A stretch of DNA of 64,000 nt, from positions 682,001 through 746,000 of the forward strand of contig NZ_CP146963.1 in NCBI RefSeq assembly GCF_037113525.1, written 5' to 3'. The notes beneath the pieces are model-generated. The model did not search any database. It had not been told where the DNA came from and worked only from the letters and a program-made list of their open reading frames with translations. Shown here one piece after another: positions 8,489 through 16,540 of the stretch. The stretch's first letter is position 1. Each line of letters opens with the position of its first letter. Position numbers and translations under genes: made by a program. Source of the stretch: Butyrivibrio fibrisolvens (lineage in GTDB: Bacteria; Bacillota; Clostridia; Lachnospirales; Lachnospiraceae).

Positions 8489-9580
8489 ATGAGAACTTAT
8501 CTTGTAACAGGCGGAGCCGGATTCATAGGATCAAACTATATTCACTATATGTTCAAGAAGTATGGTGATACTATCCGTATCATTAACGTTGATGCACTTA
8601 CATATGCAGGAAACCTTGAGAACTTAAGCGACCTTGAATCCAACGATAACTACACATTCGTAAAGGCTAACATCTGCGATAGAGAAGCTATTACTAAGAT
8701 CTTTGAAGAGAACGATATCGACCGTGTTGTACATTTTGCAGCAGAAAGTCACGTTGACCGTTCGATCGTAAATCCTGAGATCTTCGTTGAGACTAACGTT
8801 CTTGGTACAGCTACAATGCTTAATGCTGCCAAGAAGGCATGGGAGAACGAAGATGGAACTTTCAAGGAAGGAAAGAAGTTCCTTCACGTATCAACAGACG
8901 AAGTATATGGTTCACTTCCTGAAGATGGCGGATATTTCTATGAGACAACTCCTTATGCTCCTCATAGCCCATATTCAGCATCAAAGGCAAGTTCTGATAT
9001 GCTGGTAAAAGCTTATATGGATACATATCATTTCCCGGCTAATATCACAAACTGCTCTAACAACTACGGACCTTACCAGTTCCCTGAAAAGCTTATTCCA
9101 CTTATCATTCACAATGCGCTTGAAGGAAAGAAACTTCCTGTTTATGGCGATGGTAAGAATGTTCGTGACTGGCTTTATGTTGAAGATCATGCTAAGGCTA
9201 TCGATATGGTTCAGGAACAGGGCCGTCTTTTCGAGACATACAACATCGGTGGACACAATGAGAAGCAGAACATCGAGATCGTTAAGACTATCATCGATAT
9301 CTTAAAAGAAGAGCTTGCAGAGGATGATCCAAGAAAGGCTCACCTTACATATGATCTCATCACATATGTTGAAGATCGTAAGGGTCATGACAGAAGATAT
9401 GCTATCGCACCTGATAAGATCAAGGCTGAGATTGGCTGGGAGCCTGAGACAATGTTCAAAGAAGGTATCCGCAAGACAATCAAGTGGTACTTCGAGCATC
9501 AGGAGTGGATGGAGCACATCACTTCAGGTGATTATGAGAAATATTATGATGGCATGTACAGCAAGAAGCTTGCTGACTGA
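8489..9580 (+). CDS. rfbB: dTDP-glucose 4,6-dehydratase
   Basis: Converts dTDP-glucose to dTDP-4-keto-6-deoxyglucose, the second step of dTDP-rhamnose synthesis. The 363-residue product has the NAD-binding TGGAGFIG at residues 7-14, STDEVYG at 135-141 with the catalytic Asp-Glu pair, and YSASK at 162-166. An ATG at 8462 would add nine residues, but the AAAGGAAC site lies just before the ATG at 8489 and the Rossmann motif begins directly after it, so 8489 is preferred. It is followed by rfbA after 25 bp and forms an operon with it and rfbC. Confidence 0.96.
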   Translation: MRTYLVTGGAGFIGSNYIHYMFKKYGDTIRIINVDALTYAGNLENLSDLESNDNYTFVKANICDREAITKIFEENDIDRVVHFAAESHVDRSIVNPEIFVETNVLGTATMLNAAKKAWENEDGTFKEGKKFLHVSTDEVYGSLPEDGGYFYETTPYAPHSPYSASKASSDMLVKAYMDTYHFPANITNCSNNYGPYQFPEKLIPLIIHNALEGKKLPVYGDGKNVRDWLYVEDHAKAIDMVQEQGRLFETYNIGGHNEKQNIEIVKTIIDILKEELAEDDPRKAHLTYDLITYVEDRKGHDRRYAIAPDKIKAEIGWEPETMFKEGIRKTIKWYFEHQEWMEHITSGDYEKYYDGMYSKKLAD

Positions 9581-9605
9581 TCATTGTAAATAGAGAGGAC
9601 CGAAA

Positions 9606-10487
9606 ATGAAAGGTATTATTCTTGCCGGAGGTTCCGGCACACGTCTTTATCCTTTAACTAAGGCTGTATCAAAGCAGATCATGCCTGTTTATGACAAGCC
9701 AATGATCTATTATCCGTTATCAACTCTTATGCTTGCAGGCATCAGAGATATACTTATCATTTCTACACCAAGAGATCTTCCCGCATTTAAGGAACTCTTT
9801 GGCGATGGATCACAGCTTGGTCTCAATATGAACTATGCAGTTCAGGAGCAGCCAAGAGGTCTTGCTGATGCATTTATCATCGGCGCTGACTTTATCGGTA
9901 ATGATTCAGCAGCACTGGTACTTGGAGACAATATCTTCTATGGTCAGAGCTTTTCAAAGGTACTGCGTAACGTATTTGAAAGACATAATACTCCTGGTTC
10001 AGGAGCAACGATCTTTGGATACTATGTAAGAGATCCAAGAGAATATGGCGTTGTAGAATTTGATGAAAACGGTAAGGCTATTTCAATCGAAGAAAAGCCT
10101 GAAAATCCAAAGTCAAATTATGCAGTTCCTGGTCTTTACTTCTATGACAACGATGTAGTAGAGATCGCTAAGAATGTAAAGCCAAGTGCCAGAGGCGAGA
10201 TTGAGATCACAAGTATCAATAACGAGTACCTTAGTCGTGGTAATCTCTATGTTGAAACTCTTGGAAGAGGTTTTGCATGGCTTGATACAGGTAATCATGA
10301 TGCACTCCTTGATGCAGCAGACTTTGTTGCAACATTCCAGAAGAGACAGGGACTTTATATCTCCTGTATAGAAGAAATAGCTTACAAGAGAGGCTTTATT
10401 GATAAGCAGCAGCTTTTAAATCTTGCTGAGCCGCTGATGAAAACCAATTATGGTAAATATCTCATCGAGGTAGCTAATGGACTCTAA
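9606..10487 (+). CDS. rfbA: Glucose-1-phosphate thymidylyltransferase
   Basis: Joins glucose-1-phosphate and dTTP to make dTDP-glucose, the first step of the dTDP-rhamnose pathway. The 293-residue length is typical of RmlA. The nucleotidyltransferase signature LAGGSGTRLYPLT is at residues 6-18, and VQEQPRGLADAF, GDNIFYG and EEKPENPKSNYAVPGLYFYD follow in order. An AGAGGACC site precedes the ATG. Its 3' end overlaps the next gene by 11 bp. Confidence 0.97.
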   Translation: MKGIILAGGSGTRLYPLTKAVSKQIMPVYDKPMIYYPLSTLMLAGIRDILIISTPRDLPAFKELFGDGSQLGLNMNYAVQEQPRGLADAFIIGADFIGNDSAALVLGDNIFYGQSFSKVLRNVFERHNTPGSGATIFGYYVRDPREYGVVEFDENGKAISIEEKPENPKSNYAVPGLYFYDNDVVEIAKNVKPSARGEIEITSINNEYLSRGNLYVETLGRGFAWLDTGNHDALLDAADFVATFQKRQGLYISCIEEIAYKRGFIDKQQLLNLAEPLMKTNYGKYLIEVANGL

Positions 10488-11244
10488 AGTCATGAAGCTT
10501 GCAATGGCGGTCTTTGTAGCACTTATCGCACTTATACTTATCATTATATATGCGTCAAATGCTGATAAGATCAATAGTTTCCTGAATGGTTCCGCTTCAG
10601 ATTCCAGTAATGGATCTGTGGCAGAACTTTCTGCGGCCCAAAATGGTCAGATAGGAAACAACTTGCATGGATTTATGGCACAACAAGACTTCTTTGATGA
10701 ACCTGACTATCTGGCCAGTATATATTCTACTGATGTTACGGCGCTTACAATGGAAATAAAGCCCGGAGAAGGTCAGATACAGATAAGCATCAAAAACGGA
10801 CGCGGAGGACTTGAAACAGGAGAGAAATTCGCAGTCACTATCACCAATATGGACAATGAAGAAGACGAGAATGTCTATATTGATGAAGACAGAAACGGTC
10901 AGATTCTCATAGAAGATCTTGAGATAGGCTCGTATGTTGTTAGCCTCAATGAAAAAGAAGGCTATCATGTTCCTTCAAATGGAATAGTAGTACGAGTTAC
11001 AAAAGAAAGCGTTGATATAATAGAGATCAACGGAACAAGAACAGGTGTTTCTACTGAAGAAAGTTCAGAGAATGGCTCATCCTTATCAGAAACATCCACG
11101 CCGCCAGGACAGGCGGGAGCTTCGGGAGATAATGTCGCTCCAACACCTGTAAGTCCTGACGGAACTACTCCCAGCACAACCAATGATGCAGGGCTTGATT
11201 CTTCGGCTTCATCCATGAGAGCCGGGACTCTTGAAAATAATTGA
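10477..11244 (+). CDS. Membrane-anchored protein with SpaA/prealbumin-like domain
   Basis: A 255-residue protein with an N-terminal helix (about 8-27), an extracytoplasmic beta-rich domain (about residues 90-188) and a Ser/Thr/Pro/Gly-rich tail. The domain (KFAVTITNMDNEEDE, LIEDLEIGSYVVSLNEKEGY) resembles the prealbumin-like segment of the GH25 protein encoded upstream. No enzyme motif or sortase signal is seen. The start is supported by GAGG, 6 nt upstream of ATG, which places it within the rfbA coding sequence and implies coupled translation. Its position between rfbA and rfbC suggests a surface accessory protein of the polysaccharide system; the function is unknown. Confidence 0.65.
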   Translation: MDSKVMKLAMAVFVALIALILIIIYASNADKINSFLNGSASDSSNGSVAELSAAQNGQIGNNLHGFMAQQDFFDEPDYLASIYSTDVTALTMEIKPGEGQIQISIKNGRGGLETGEKFAVTITNMDNEEDENVYIDEDRNGQILIEDLEIGSYVVSLNEKEGYHVPSNGIVVRVTKESVDIIEINGTRTGVSTEESSENGSSLSETSTPPGQAGASGDNVAPTPVSPDGTTPSTTNDAGLDSSASSMRAGTLENN

Positions 11245-11274
11245 TTTTTTATTTGTAGTAAGGGGAACATTTAC

Positions 11275-11841
11275 ATGGGACAGATTAGTGTTGAAAATTG
11301 CGGAGATATAGAAGGGCTTAAGATCATCACCCCTACAGTTCATGGTGATAACAGAGGCTACTTCATGGAGACTTACAATAAGCGTGAGTTTTTTGAAGCA
11401 GGAATAGACGTTGAATTCGTTCAGGATAATCAGTCTGCCAGTAAAAAAGGTGTTCTTAGAGGACTTCATTTTCAGAAGAATTTCCCACAGGATAAGCTCG
11501 TAAGAGTAATTAAAGGTGAAGTTTTTGACGTTGCAGTAGATCTGCGTGAAGGTTCCAAAACTTTTGGAAAGTGGTTTGGCGTAGTCCTTTCTGAAGAGAA
11601 CAAGAAACAGTTCTTCATTCCTAAAAATTTTGCTCATGGTTTTTTAGTTCTTTCTGACTACGCAGAGTTTTGTTATAAATGTTCAGATTTCTGGCATCCC
11701 AATGATGAGGGCGGTCTTTTATGGAACGATCCTGAAATAGGCATAGAGTGGCCTTTATGGGAAGGTGCTGAACTTATTTTCTCAGAAAAAGACCCTAAGT
11801 GGGGTGGAATTGCACAGTACAAAAAAGAGAGAAATCTTTAA
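11275..11841 (+). CDS. rfbC: dTDP-4-dehydrorhamnose 3,5-epimerase
   Basis: A cupin-fold epimerase that converts dTDP-4-keto-6-deoxyglucose to dTDP-4-keto-rhamnose. The 188-residue protein has the hallmark GVLRGLHFQ with the catalytic His65, VDLREGSKTFG, the Tyr of FCYKC (Tyr134) and the C-terminal NDPEIGIEWP. An AAGGGGAAC site precedes the ATG. The last enzyme of the pathway, RfbD, is not encoded in this window, so either it lies elsewhere or the keto sugar is used differently. Confidence 0.95.
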   Translation: MGQISVENCGDIEGLKIITPTVHGDNRGYFMETYNKREFFEAGIDVEFVQDNQSASKKGVLRGLHFQKNFPQDKLVRVIKGEVFDVAVDLREGSKTFGKWFGVVLSEENKKQFFIPKNFAHGFLVLSDYAEFCYKCSDFWHPNDEGGLLWNDPEIGIEWPLWEGAELIFSEKDPKWGGIAQYKKERNL

Positions 11842-11867
11842 AAATAAACTTATTTGAGGATCTTAGC

Positions 11868-12911
11868 TTGAACAACAAAGAAAAGACAACGCTGGGGCAG
11901 CGCCGTCTGCCGGGAATAGGTAAACTGCCTAAATGGGCAGGAATCACTATTTTCCTGGCATGTGCAGTAGCTTTGGCACTTATTATCGTACTTCATTATA
12001 ATCCTGGAGCTGATCAGGAGACTGAGAGGCTGAAAAAAATCTGCGCCTGTACGCTGATAGCGCTCAGTTGCGCGGTTTTTTCGGTTTATTACGACAGGGT
12101 TATGGTAGTTCCTCTGGAACTATGGAATAACAGACAGCTTATATGGCAGATGTCTGTTAATGACTTCAAAAAAAGATATGCAGGATCATATCTTGGCGCA
12201 GTATGGGCCTTTACACAGCCGGTTGTTACCGTGCTTATGTACTGGTTTGTATTCGAGAAGATATTTGGAATGAAAACTGAAATAGCAGGTCGAGGTCTCG
12301 ATGTGCCGTACGTAGTATTTCTTATGGCAGGTCTTGTTCCGTGGTTCTATTTTACGGAAGGCTTATCCAACGGAACTACATCACTACTTGAATATACATA
12401 TCTTGTAAAAAAAGTCGTATTCAAGATCAGTATTCTTCCACTCATAAAGATAATAGCAGCTACATTTACACATTTGTTTTTCTGTCTCTTGCTTGTAGGA
12501 GCAGGCTGGATAGCCGGATTTACTCCAAGCTTATATACTCTGCAGATTTTTTATTACATGTTCTGCGAGTTTATGCTTATGCTTGCTATCTCCTTTGCAA
12601 CAAGTGCGATACAGGTATTTTTCCGTGACCTTATGCAGATAATAAATATCTGTCTTCAGATCGGACAGTGGGCTACTCCTATATTATGGAACCTTGATTC
12701 GGTAGTCCCTGACTGGCGTATGCAGTGGATCATAAAGCTTAATCCTATGACTTATATTGTTAATGGTTATAGAAGCTGTATCTATGAAGAGAGATGGTTC
12801 TTTGAGCATTTCTATTCATCAACCTATTTCTGGATCGTTGTTGTTGGAATATTCTGTATAGGTTCACTTGTGTTTAAACGCTCAAAGATTCACTTTGCAG
12901 ATGTATTGTAA
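11868..12911 (+). CDS. wzm: Polysaccharide ABC exporter permease, ABC-2 type
   Basis: The membrane subunit of an O-antigen/teichoic-acid-type ABC exporter. I use the TTG at 11868, with TGAGGA 7 nt upstream, which gives 347 residues; the longer frame from 11799 would start inside rfbC. The core has about six helices with typical segments (SYLGAVWAFTQPVVTVLMYW, FLMAGLVPWFYF, QWATPILWN, LNPMTYIVNGYR). An added N-terminal part of about 90 residues carries two further helices, more than most Wzm/TagG proteins have. It pairs with the ATPase gene that starts 61 bp downstream. Substrate: a completed lipid-linked glycan, by context. Confidence 0.88.
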   Translation: MNNKEKTTLGQRRLPGIGKLPKWAGITIFLACAVALALIIVLHYNPGADQETERLKKICACTLIALSCAVFSVYYDRVMVVPLELWNNRQLIWQMSVNDFKKRYAGSYLGAVWAFTQPVVTVLMYWFVFEKIFGMKTEIAGRGLDVPYVVFLMAGLVPWFYFTEGLSNGTTSLLEYTYLVKKVVFKISILPLIKIIAATFTHLFFCLLLVGAGWIAGFTPSLYTLQIFYYMFCEFMLMLAISFATSAIQVFFRDLMQIINICLQIGQWATPILWNLDSVVPDWRMQWIIKLNPMTYIVNGYRSCIYEERWFFEHFYSSTYFWIVVVGIFCIGSLVFKRSKIHFADVL

Positions 12912-12972
12912 TGTGAGATTATTCAGGAGTCATACTGCCTGGTTATTACGAAATACTTGAATGGAGATTAGT

Positions 12973-14346
12973 ATGTCAGAACAAAGAGAGGTCGCGATAG
13001 AGGTCAAGAATATCACAAAGCTCTATAAGCTTTATGATAAGAACTCCGACCGGCTCAAAGAGGCGCTTGGACTTACAAAACAAAAGAAATACCATGAAAA
13101 GCTTGCGCTTAATAACATAGATCTTACTGTACACAGGGGTGAAACTGTCGGAATCATTGGAACCAATGGATCAGGCAAGTCCACTCTTCTTAAGATCATT
13201 ACAGGTGTCCTTACACCTACTAACGGAACAGTTAATGTTAATGGCCGTATTTCAGCCCTTCTTGAGCTGGGCGCGGGTTTTAACATGGAATATAACGGAA
13301 TAGATAATATATATCTGAATGGTATGATGATCGGCTTTTCAAGAGAAGAGATCAAAAGCCGAATGAATGCCATATTGGATTTTGCAGATATCGGAGAGTA
13401 TGTATATCAGCCCGTTAAGACCTATTCAAGCGGTATGTTTGTCCGTCTTGCATTTGCTCTTAATATAAATATTGATCCTGAGATACTTATTGTTGACGAG
13501 GCACTTTCTGTTGGAGACGTTTTCTTCCAGGCTAAGTGCTATCACAAGTTTGAAGAGTTCAAGAAGCAGGGTAAGACTATCCTTTTCGTATCTCATGATC
13601 TGTCCAGCATTAGTAAATACTGCGACAGAGCAGTTCTTATAAACCAGGGAGTAAAGCTTGGTGAAGGAACTCCCAAAGAGATGATCGATATCTACAAGCA
13701 GGTTCTTGTAGGCCAGTACACTCCAACAGAAAATAAGGAGCAGGCACTTAACCTTCTTGAAGACGAAGATATCAGAAAGCGTGCCGGAGAAGATGCTGAT
13801 GAAGCAGATTCCAAAGTTGGCACACCAATGGAAGACAGACATAAAAAGGGCAAGAATTCCGCAAAGCCTGAGCCTTCTCAAAATGACATGGTGGGAAAAA
13901 ATCCTAATGTCCTTGAGTATGGTGATGGAGCAGCACAGATCAAAGATTATTTTATTACTGATAAAAATGGTAACAGAGTATCTTCAGTTCAGAAGGGCGA
14001 AGAGTGCTCGATCCATATGTCAGTAGAATTTACAAAGGATTGTCCTGCACCTATTTTTGCATTTACACTTAAGAATATCCTTGGAATAGAAATAACCGGT
14101 ACCAATACAATGTTTGAGAAAGCTTTTCTGTCACCTGTGAAAAAGGGGGACCGAAAGAATATCACATTCACGCAGAAGATCGATCTTCAGGGTGGTGAGT
14201 ACCTGATTTCTTTTGGTGTAACAGGATATGAACAGGAAAATTTCACTGTATATCATAGACTTTATGATGCACTCAATCTTACTGTTATCTCAGACAAGAA
14301 TACAGTCGGATATTATGACATGAATTCAAAGGTAAGCGTTGAGTAA
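12973..14346 (+). CDS. wzt: Polysaccharide ABC exporter ATPase with C-terminal cargo-binding domain
   Basis: The 457-residue nucleotide-binding subunit has Walker A GTNGSGKST at residues 63-71, signature YSSGM at 151-155 and Walker B IVDE ending at Asp175-Glu176. After about residue 240 comes an acidic linker, then a beta-sandwich domain from about 310 to the end (KGEECSIHMSVEF, FAFTLKN, GGEYLISFGV) like the Wzt C-terminal domain that recognises the non-reducing end of the exported chain. I choose the ATG at 12973 because GGAG lies 6 nt upstream; the ATG at 12961 contains that site. The cargo domain fits with the possible chain-capping protein encoded next. Confidence 0.92.
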   Translation: MSEQREVAIEVKNITKLYKLYDKNSDRLKEALGLTKQKKYHEKLALNNIDLTVHRGETVGIIGTNGSGKSTLLKIITGVLTPTNGTVNVNGRISALLELGAGFNMEYNGIDNIYLNGMMIGFSREEIKSRMNAILDFADIGEYVYQPVKTYSSGMFVRLAFALNINIDPEILIVDEALSVGDVFFQAKCYHKFEEFKKQGKTILFVSHDLSSISKYCDRAVLINQGVKLGEGTPKEMIDIYKQVLVGQYTPTENKEQALNLLEDEDIRKRAGEDADEADSKVGTPMEDRHKKGKNSAKPEPSQNDMVGKNPNVLEYGDGAAQIKDYFITDKNGNRVSSVQKGEECSIHMSVEFTKDCPAPIFAFTLKNILGIEITGTNTMFEKAFLSPVKKGDRKNITFTQKIDLQGGEYLISFGVTGYEQENFTVYHRLYDALNLTVISDKNTVGYYDMNSKVSVE

Positions 14347-14368
14347 AGAACAATTGGGAGGAATGGGT

Positions 14369-16540
14369 ATGGCGCAAGATGTCAAAATCGGAAATGTAAC
14401 ACTTAAGTTCGACCGCTATAAGGGGATGGATCTTTACTGCGATGGACAGATTGAAGATGAACTTCTTGATATTGTTCAGAATAACGATCCCTCTGAATTC
14501 CCAAGAATCATAGAAGAAAAAGGCAGCTGGCCTGTTCTGTATCATCTGTCAGAGCAGCGCAGCAATATTATAGAGTGGATTCCCATGTCAGGATCAGAAA
14601 AGGTCCTTGAAGTGGGATCAGGATGCGGTGCCATAACAGGAAAGCTTTCTGAAAAGGCCGGATCCGTTACCTGCGTTGATCTTTCCAAGAAAAGAAGTGA
14701 GATCAATGCTTACAGAAATAAGAACTGTGATAATGTAACTATTCATGTTGGTAATTTTAAGGATATTGAACCGGATCTTCCAAATGATTTTGACTATATT
14801 TTCCTTATAGGTGTTTTTGAATATGGCCAAGGTTATATAGGCGGAGAATACCCTTACGATAACTTCCTTAAGATGCTCAAAAAGCATCTCCATGCAGGTG
14901 GCCGTATTGTTATTGCAATTGAGAACCGTATGGGACTTAAGTATCTTGCAGGATGCAGGGAAGATCATCTTGGAACATATTTTTCAGGAATTGAAGGCTA
15001 TAATTCTGACAGCGTTGCCAAAACCTTTACAAGAAACGGCCTCATTCAGATATTCAAAAGATGCGGTATAAATAATTACCATTTCTATTATCCGTACCCT
15101 GATTATAAGTTCATGACCATGATGCACTCGGATTATTACCTTCCGGGACTTGGTGAACTTAATGATAACGTGCGTAATTTTGACAATTCACGCATGATTC
15201 TTTTTAACGAGAAATATGCCTTTGACGGGCTTGTAAAAGACGGAATGTATCAGGATTTTGCAAACTCTTTCGAAGTTATTATTGGTAATGAATTTCCAAC
15301 TGTTTTTTCAAAGTATTCAAATGACAGAGCTTCTGAATTCAAGATCCGTACAGATATCTGCATAGACAGGGCTGGCAGAAGAGTTATCAGCAAGGCTCCT
15401 CTATGCGCTGAATCTGTAGACCATATAAGCAGCATCAGAGATGCCTATGAAGCATTAAAAGAGCGTTACAGAGGCGGAGATCTTGAGATCAATGACTGCC
15501 AGATAGATGAGAAGAGCGGCGTTGCAACATTTTCCTTTGTTAATGGCGAACCGCTTTCATCTCTCATGGATAAATGCCTTGCAGGTGATGACCTTGACGG
15601 CTTTGAAAAGCTCTTTAAAGAATATCTTCGCAGGATTTCCTATAACGAGGAAATGGAAGTATCCGATTATGACCTCATATTCAATAATATCTTGGTTAAC
15701 GGACCTATCTGGACTGTTATTGACTATGAATGGACTTATGGAAAGAGGATCCCTACTAAGGAAATTGCCTTTAGAGCTTTGTACTGTTATCTTGAAGAAG
15801 ATGAAAAGCGTAGAAAGATAGGCGTAGATAAGTTCTATAAGGAACTTGGTCTTACTGAAGAAGAGGCCAATGACCTTCTCGAAGAGGAAGCCGGTTTCCA
15901 GAAATATGTAACAGGAAATCGTATGTCCATGGTAGAGATCTGGAAGAAGATCGGTCAGAAAGCTACTGTTCCTCAGGAACTCCTTCCGCCTCCGGAAGTG
16001 CCTGAATTTAATCCGGAAGCTATTAAGCTTTATTATGACTATGGCCAGGGATTTTCTGAAGAGAATTCAGAAGAGCTTGATACTGAGTATGACAAGAATG
16101 GTAAAGCAGCTATTGAGCTTGAGCTTGATGATAATGTTGTAAAGCTTCGTCTTGATCCGGTATCTCATCCTTGTATTGTGTCACTTACAAATGTTAAGTG
16201 GAATGATGAGAAGATCCGTGATGATAATGATGCTCTTCAGATACATCCAAATGGTGCATGGCTTTCTGATGAGAGTATTGTATTTGATTCTGATGATCCA
16301 TGGATCGAATTTGATTTTACTTCTGAGAACCTTAAAAAGAGAGCTGTTAACAGAATGAATATAAGACTGTCCATGTCTACTATTCATAAGAAACAGGCTC
16401 AGGATCTGGTTTCATATCAGTATGCAGGATCCGATGAGGATGAAAAAGAAGGTAAAGGACTTGGAAAGCTGAAAGGTTTATTGAAAAATGGGCTTAAAAA
16501 AGATGGTACGTTCGTACCTGACCGCAAACGCAAAGCGTAA
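14369..16540 (+). CDS. SAM methyltransferase fused to kinase-like domain (WbdD-like chain terminator candidate)
   Basis: A 723-residue protein. The N-terminal half holds a class I SAM methyltransferase with VLEVGSGCG at residues 79-87, followed by VDLSKKR. From about residue 320 a second domain carries a phosphotransferase-like catalytic loop: Asp435 and Asn440 (YDLIFNNIL), then Asp452 (VIDYEW), matching the D-x4-N and DFE spacing of APH-type kinases, although the HGD histidine is absent. A C-terminal region of about 150 residues is unassigned. In E. coli, WbdD (methyltransferase plus kinase) caps the O-antigen and the cap is read by the Wzt C-domain; here the gene directly follows such a Wzt. 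The role is inferred. The start is chosen for GGGAGG, 7 nt upstream of 14369. Confidence 0.72.
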   Translation: MAQDVKIGNVTLKFDRYKGMDLYCDGQIEDELLDIVQNNDPSEFPRIIEEKGSWPVLYHLSEQRSNIIEWIPMSGSEKVLEVGSGCGAITGKLSEKAGSVTCVDLSKKRSEINAYRNKNCDNVTIHVGNFKDIEPDLPNDFDYIFLIGVFEYGQGYIGGEYPYDNFLKMLKKHLHAGGRIVIAIENRMGLKYLAGCREDHLGTYFSGIEGYNSDSVAKTFTRNGLIQIFKRCGINNYHFYYPYPDYKFMTMMHSDYYLPGLGELNDNVRNFDNSRMILFNEKYAFDGLVKDGMYQDFANSFEVIIGNEFPTVFSKYSNDRASEFKIRTDICIDRAGRRVISKAPLCAESVDHISSIRDAYEALKERYRGGDLEINDCQIDEKSGVATFSFVNGEPLSSLMDKCLAGDDLDGFEKLFKEYLRRISYNEEMEVSDYDLIFNNILVNGPIWTVIDYEWTYGKRIPTKEIAFRALYCYLEEDEKRRKIGVDKFYKELGLTEEEANDLLEEEAGFQKYVTGNRMSMVEIWKKIGQKATVPQELLPPPEVPEFNPEAIKLYYDYGQGFSEENSEELDTEYDKNGKAAIELELDDNVVKLRLDPVSHPCIVSLTNVKWNDEKIRDDNDALQIHPNGAWLSDESIVFDSDDPWIEFDFTSENLKKRAVNRMNIRLSMSTIHKKQAQDLVSYQYAGSDEDEKEGKGLGKLKGLLKNGLKKDGTFVPDRKRKA

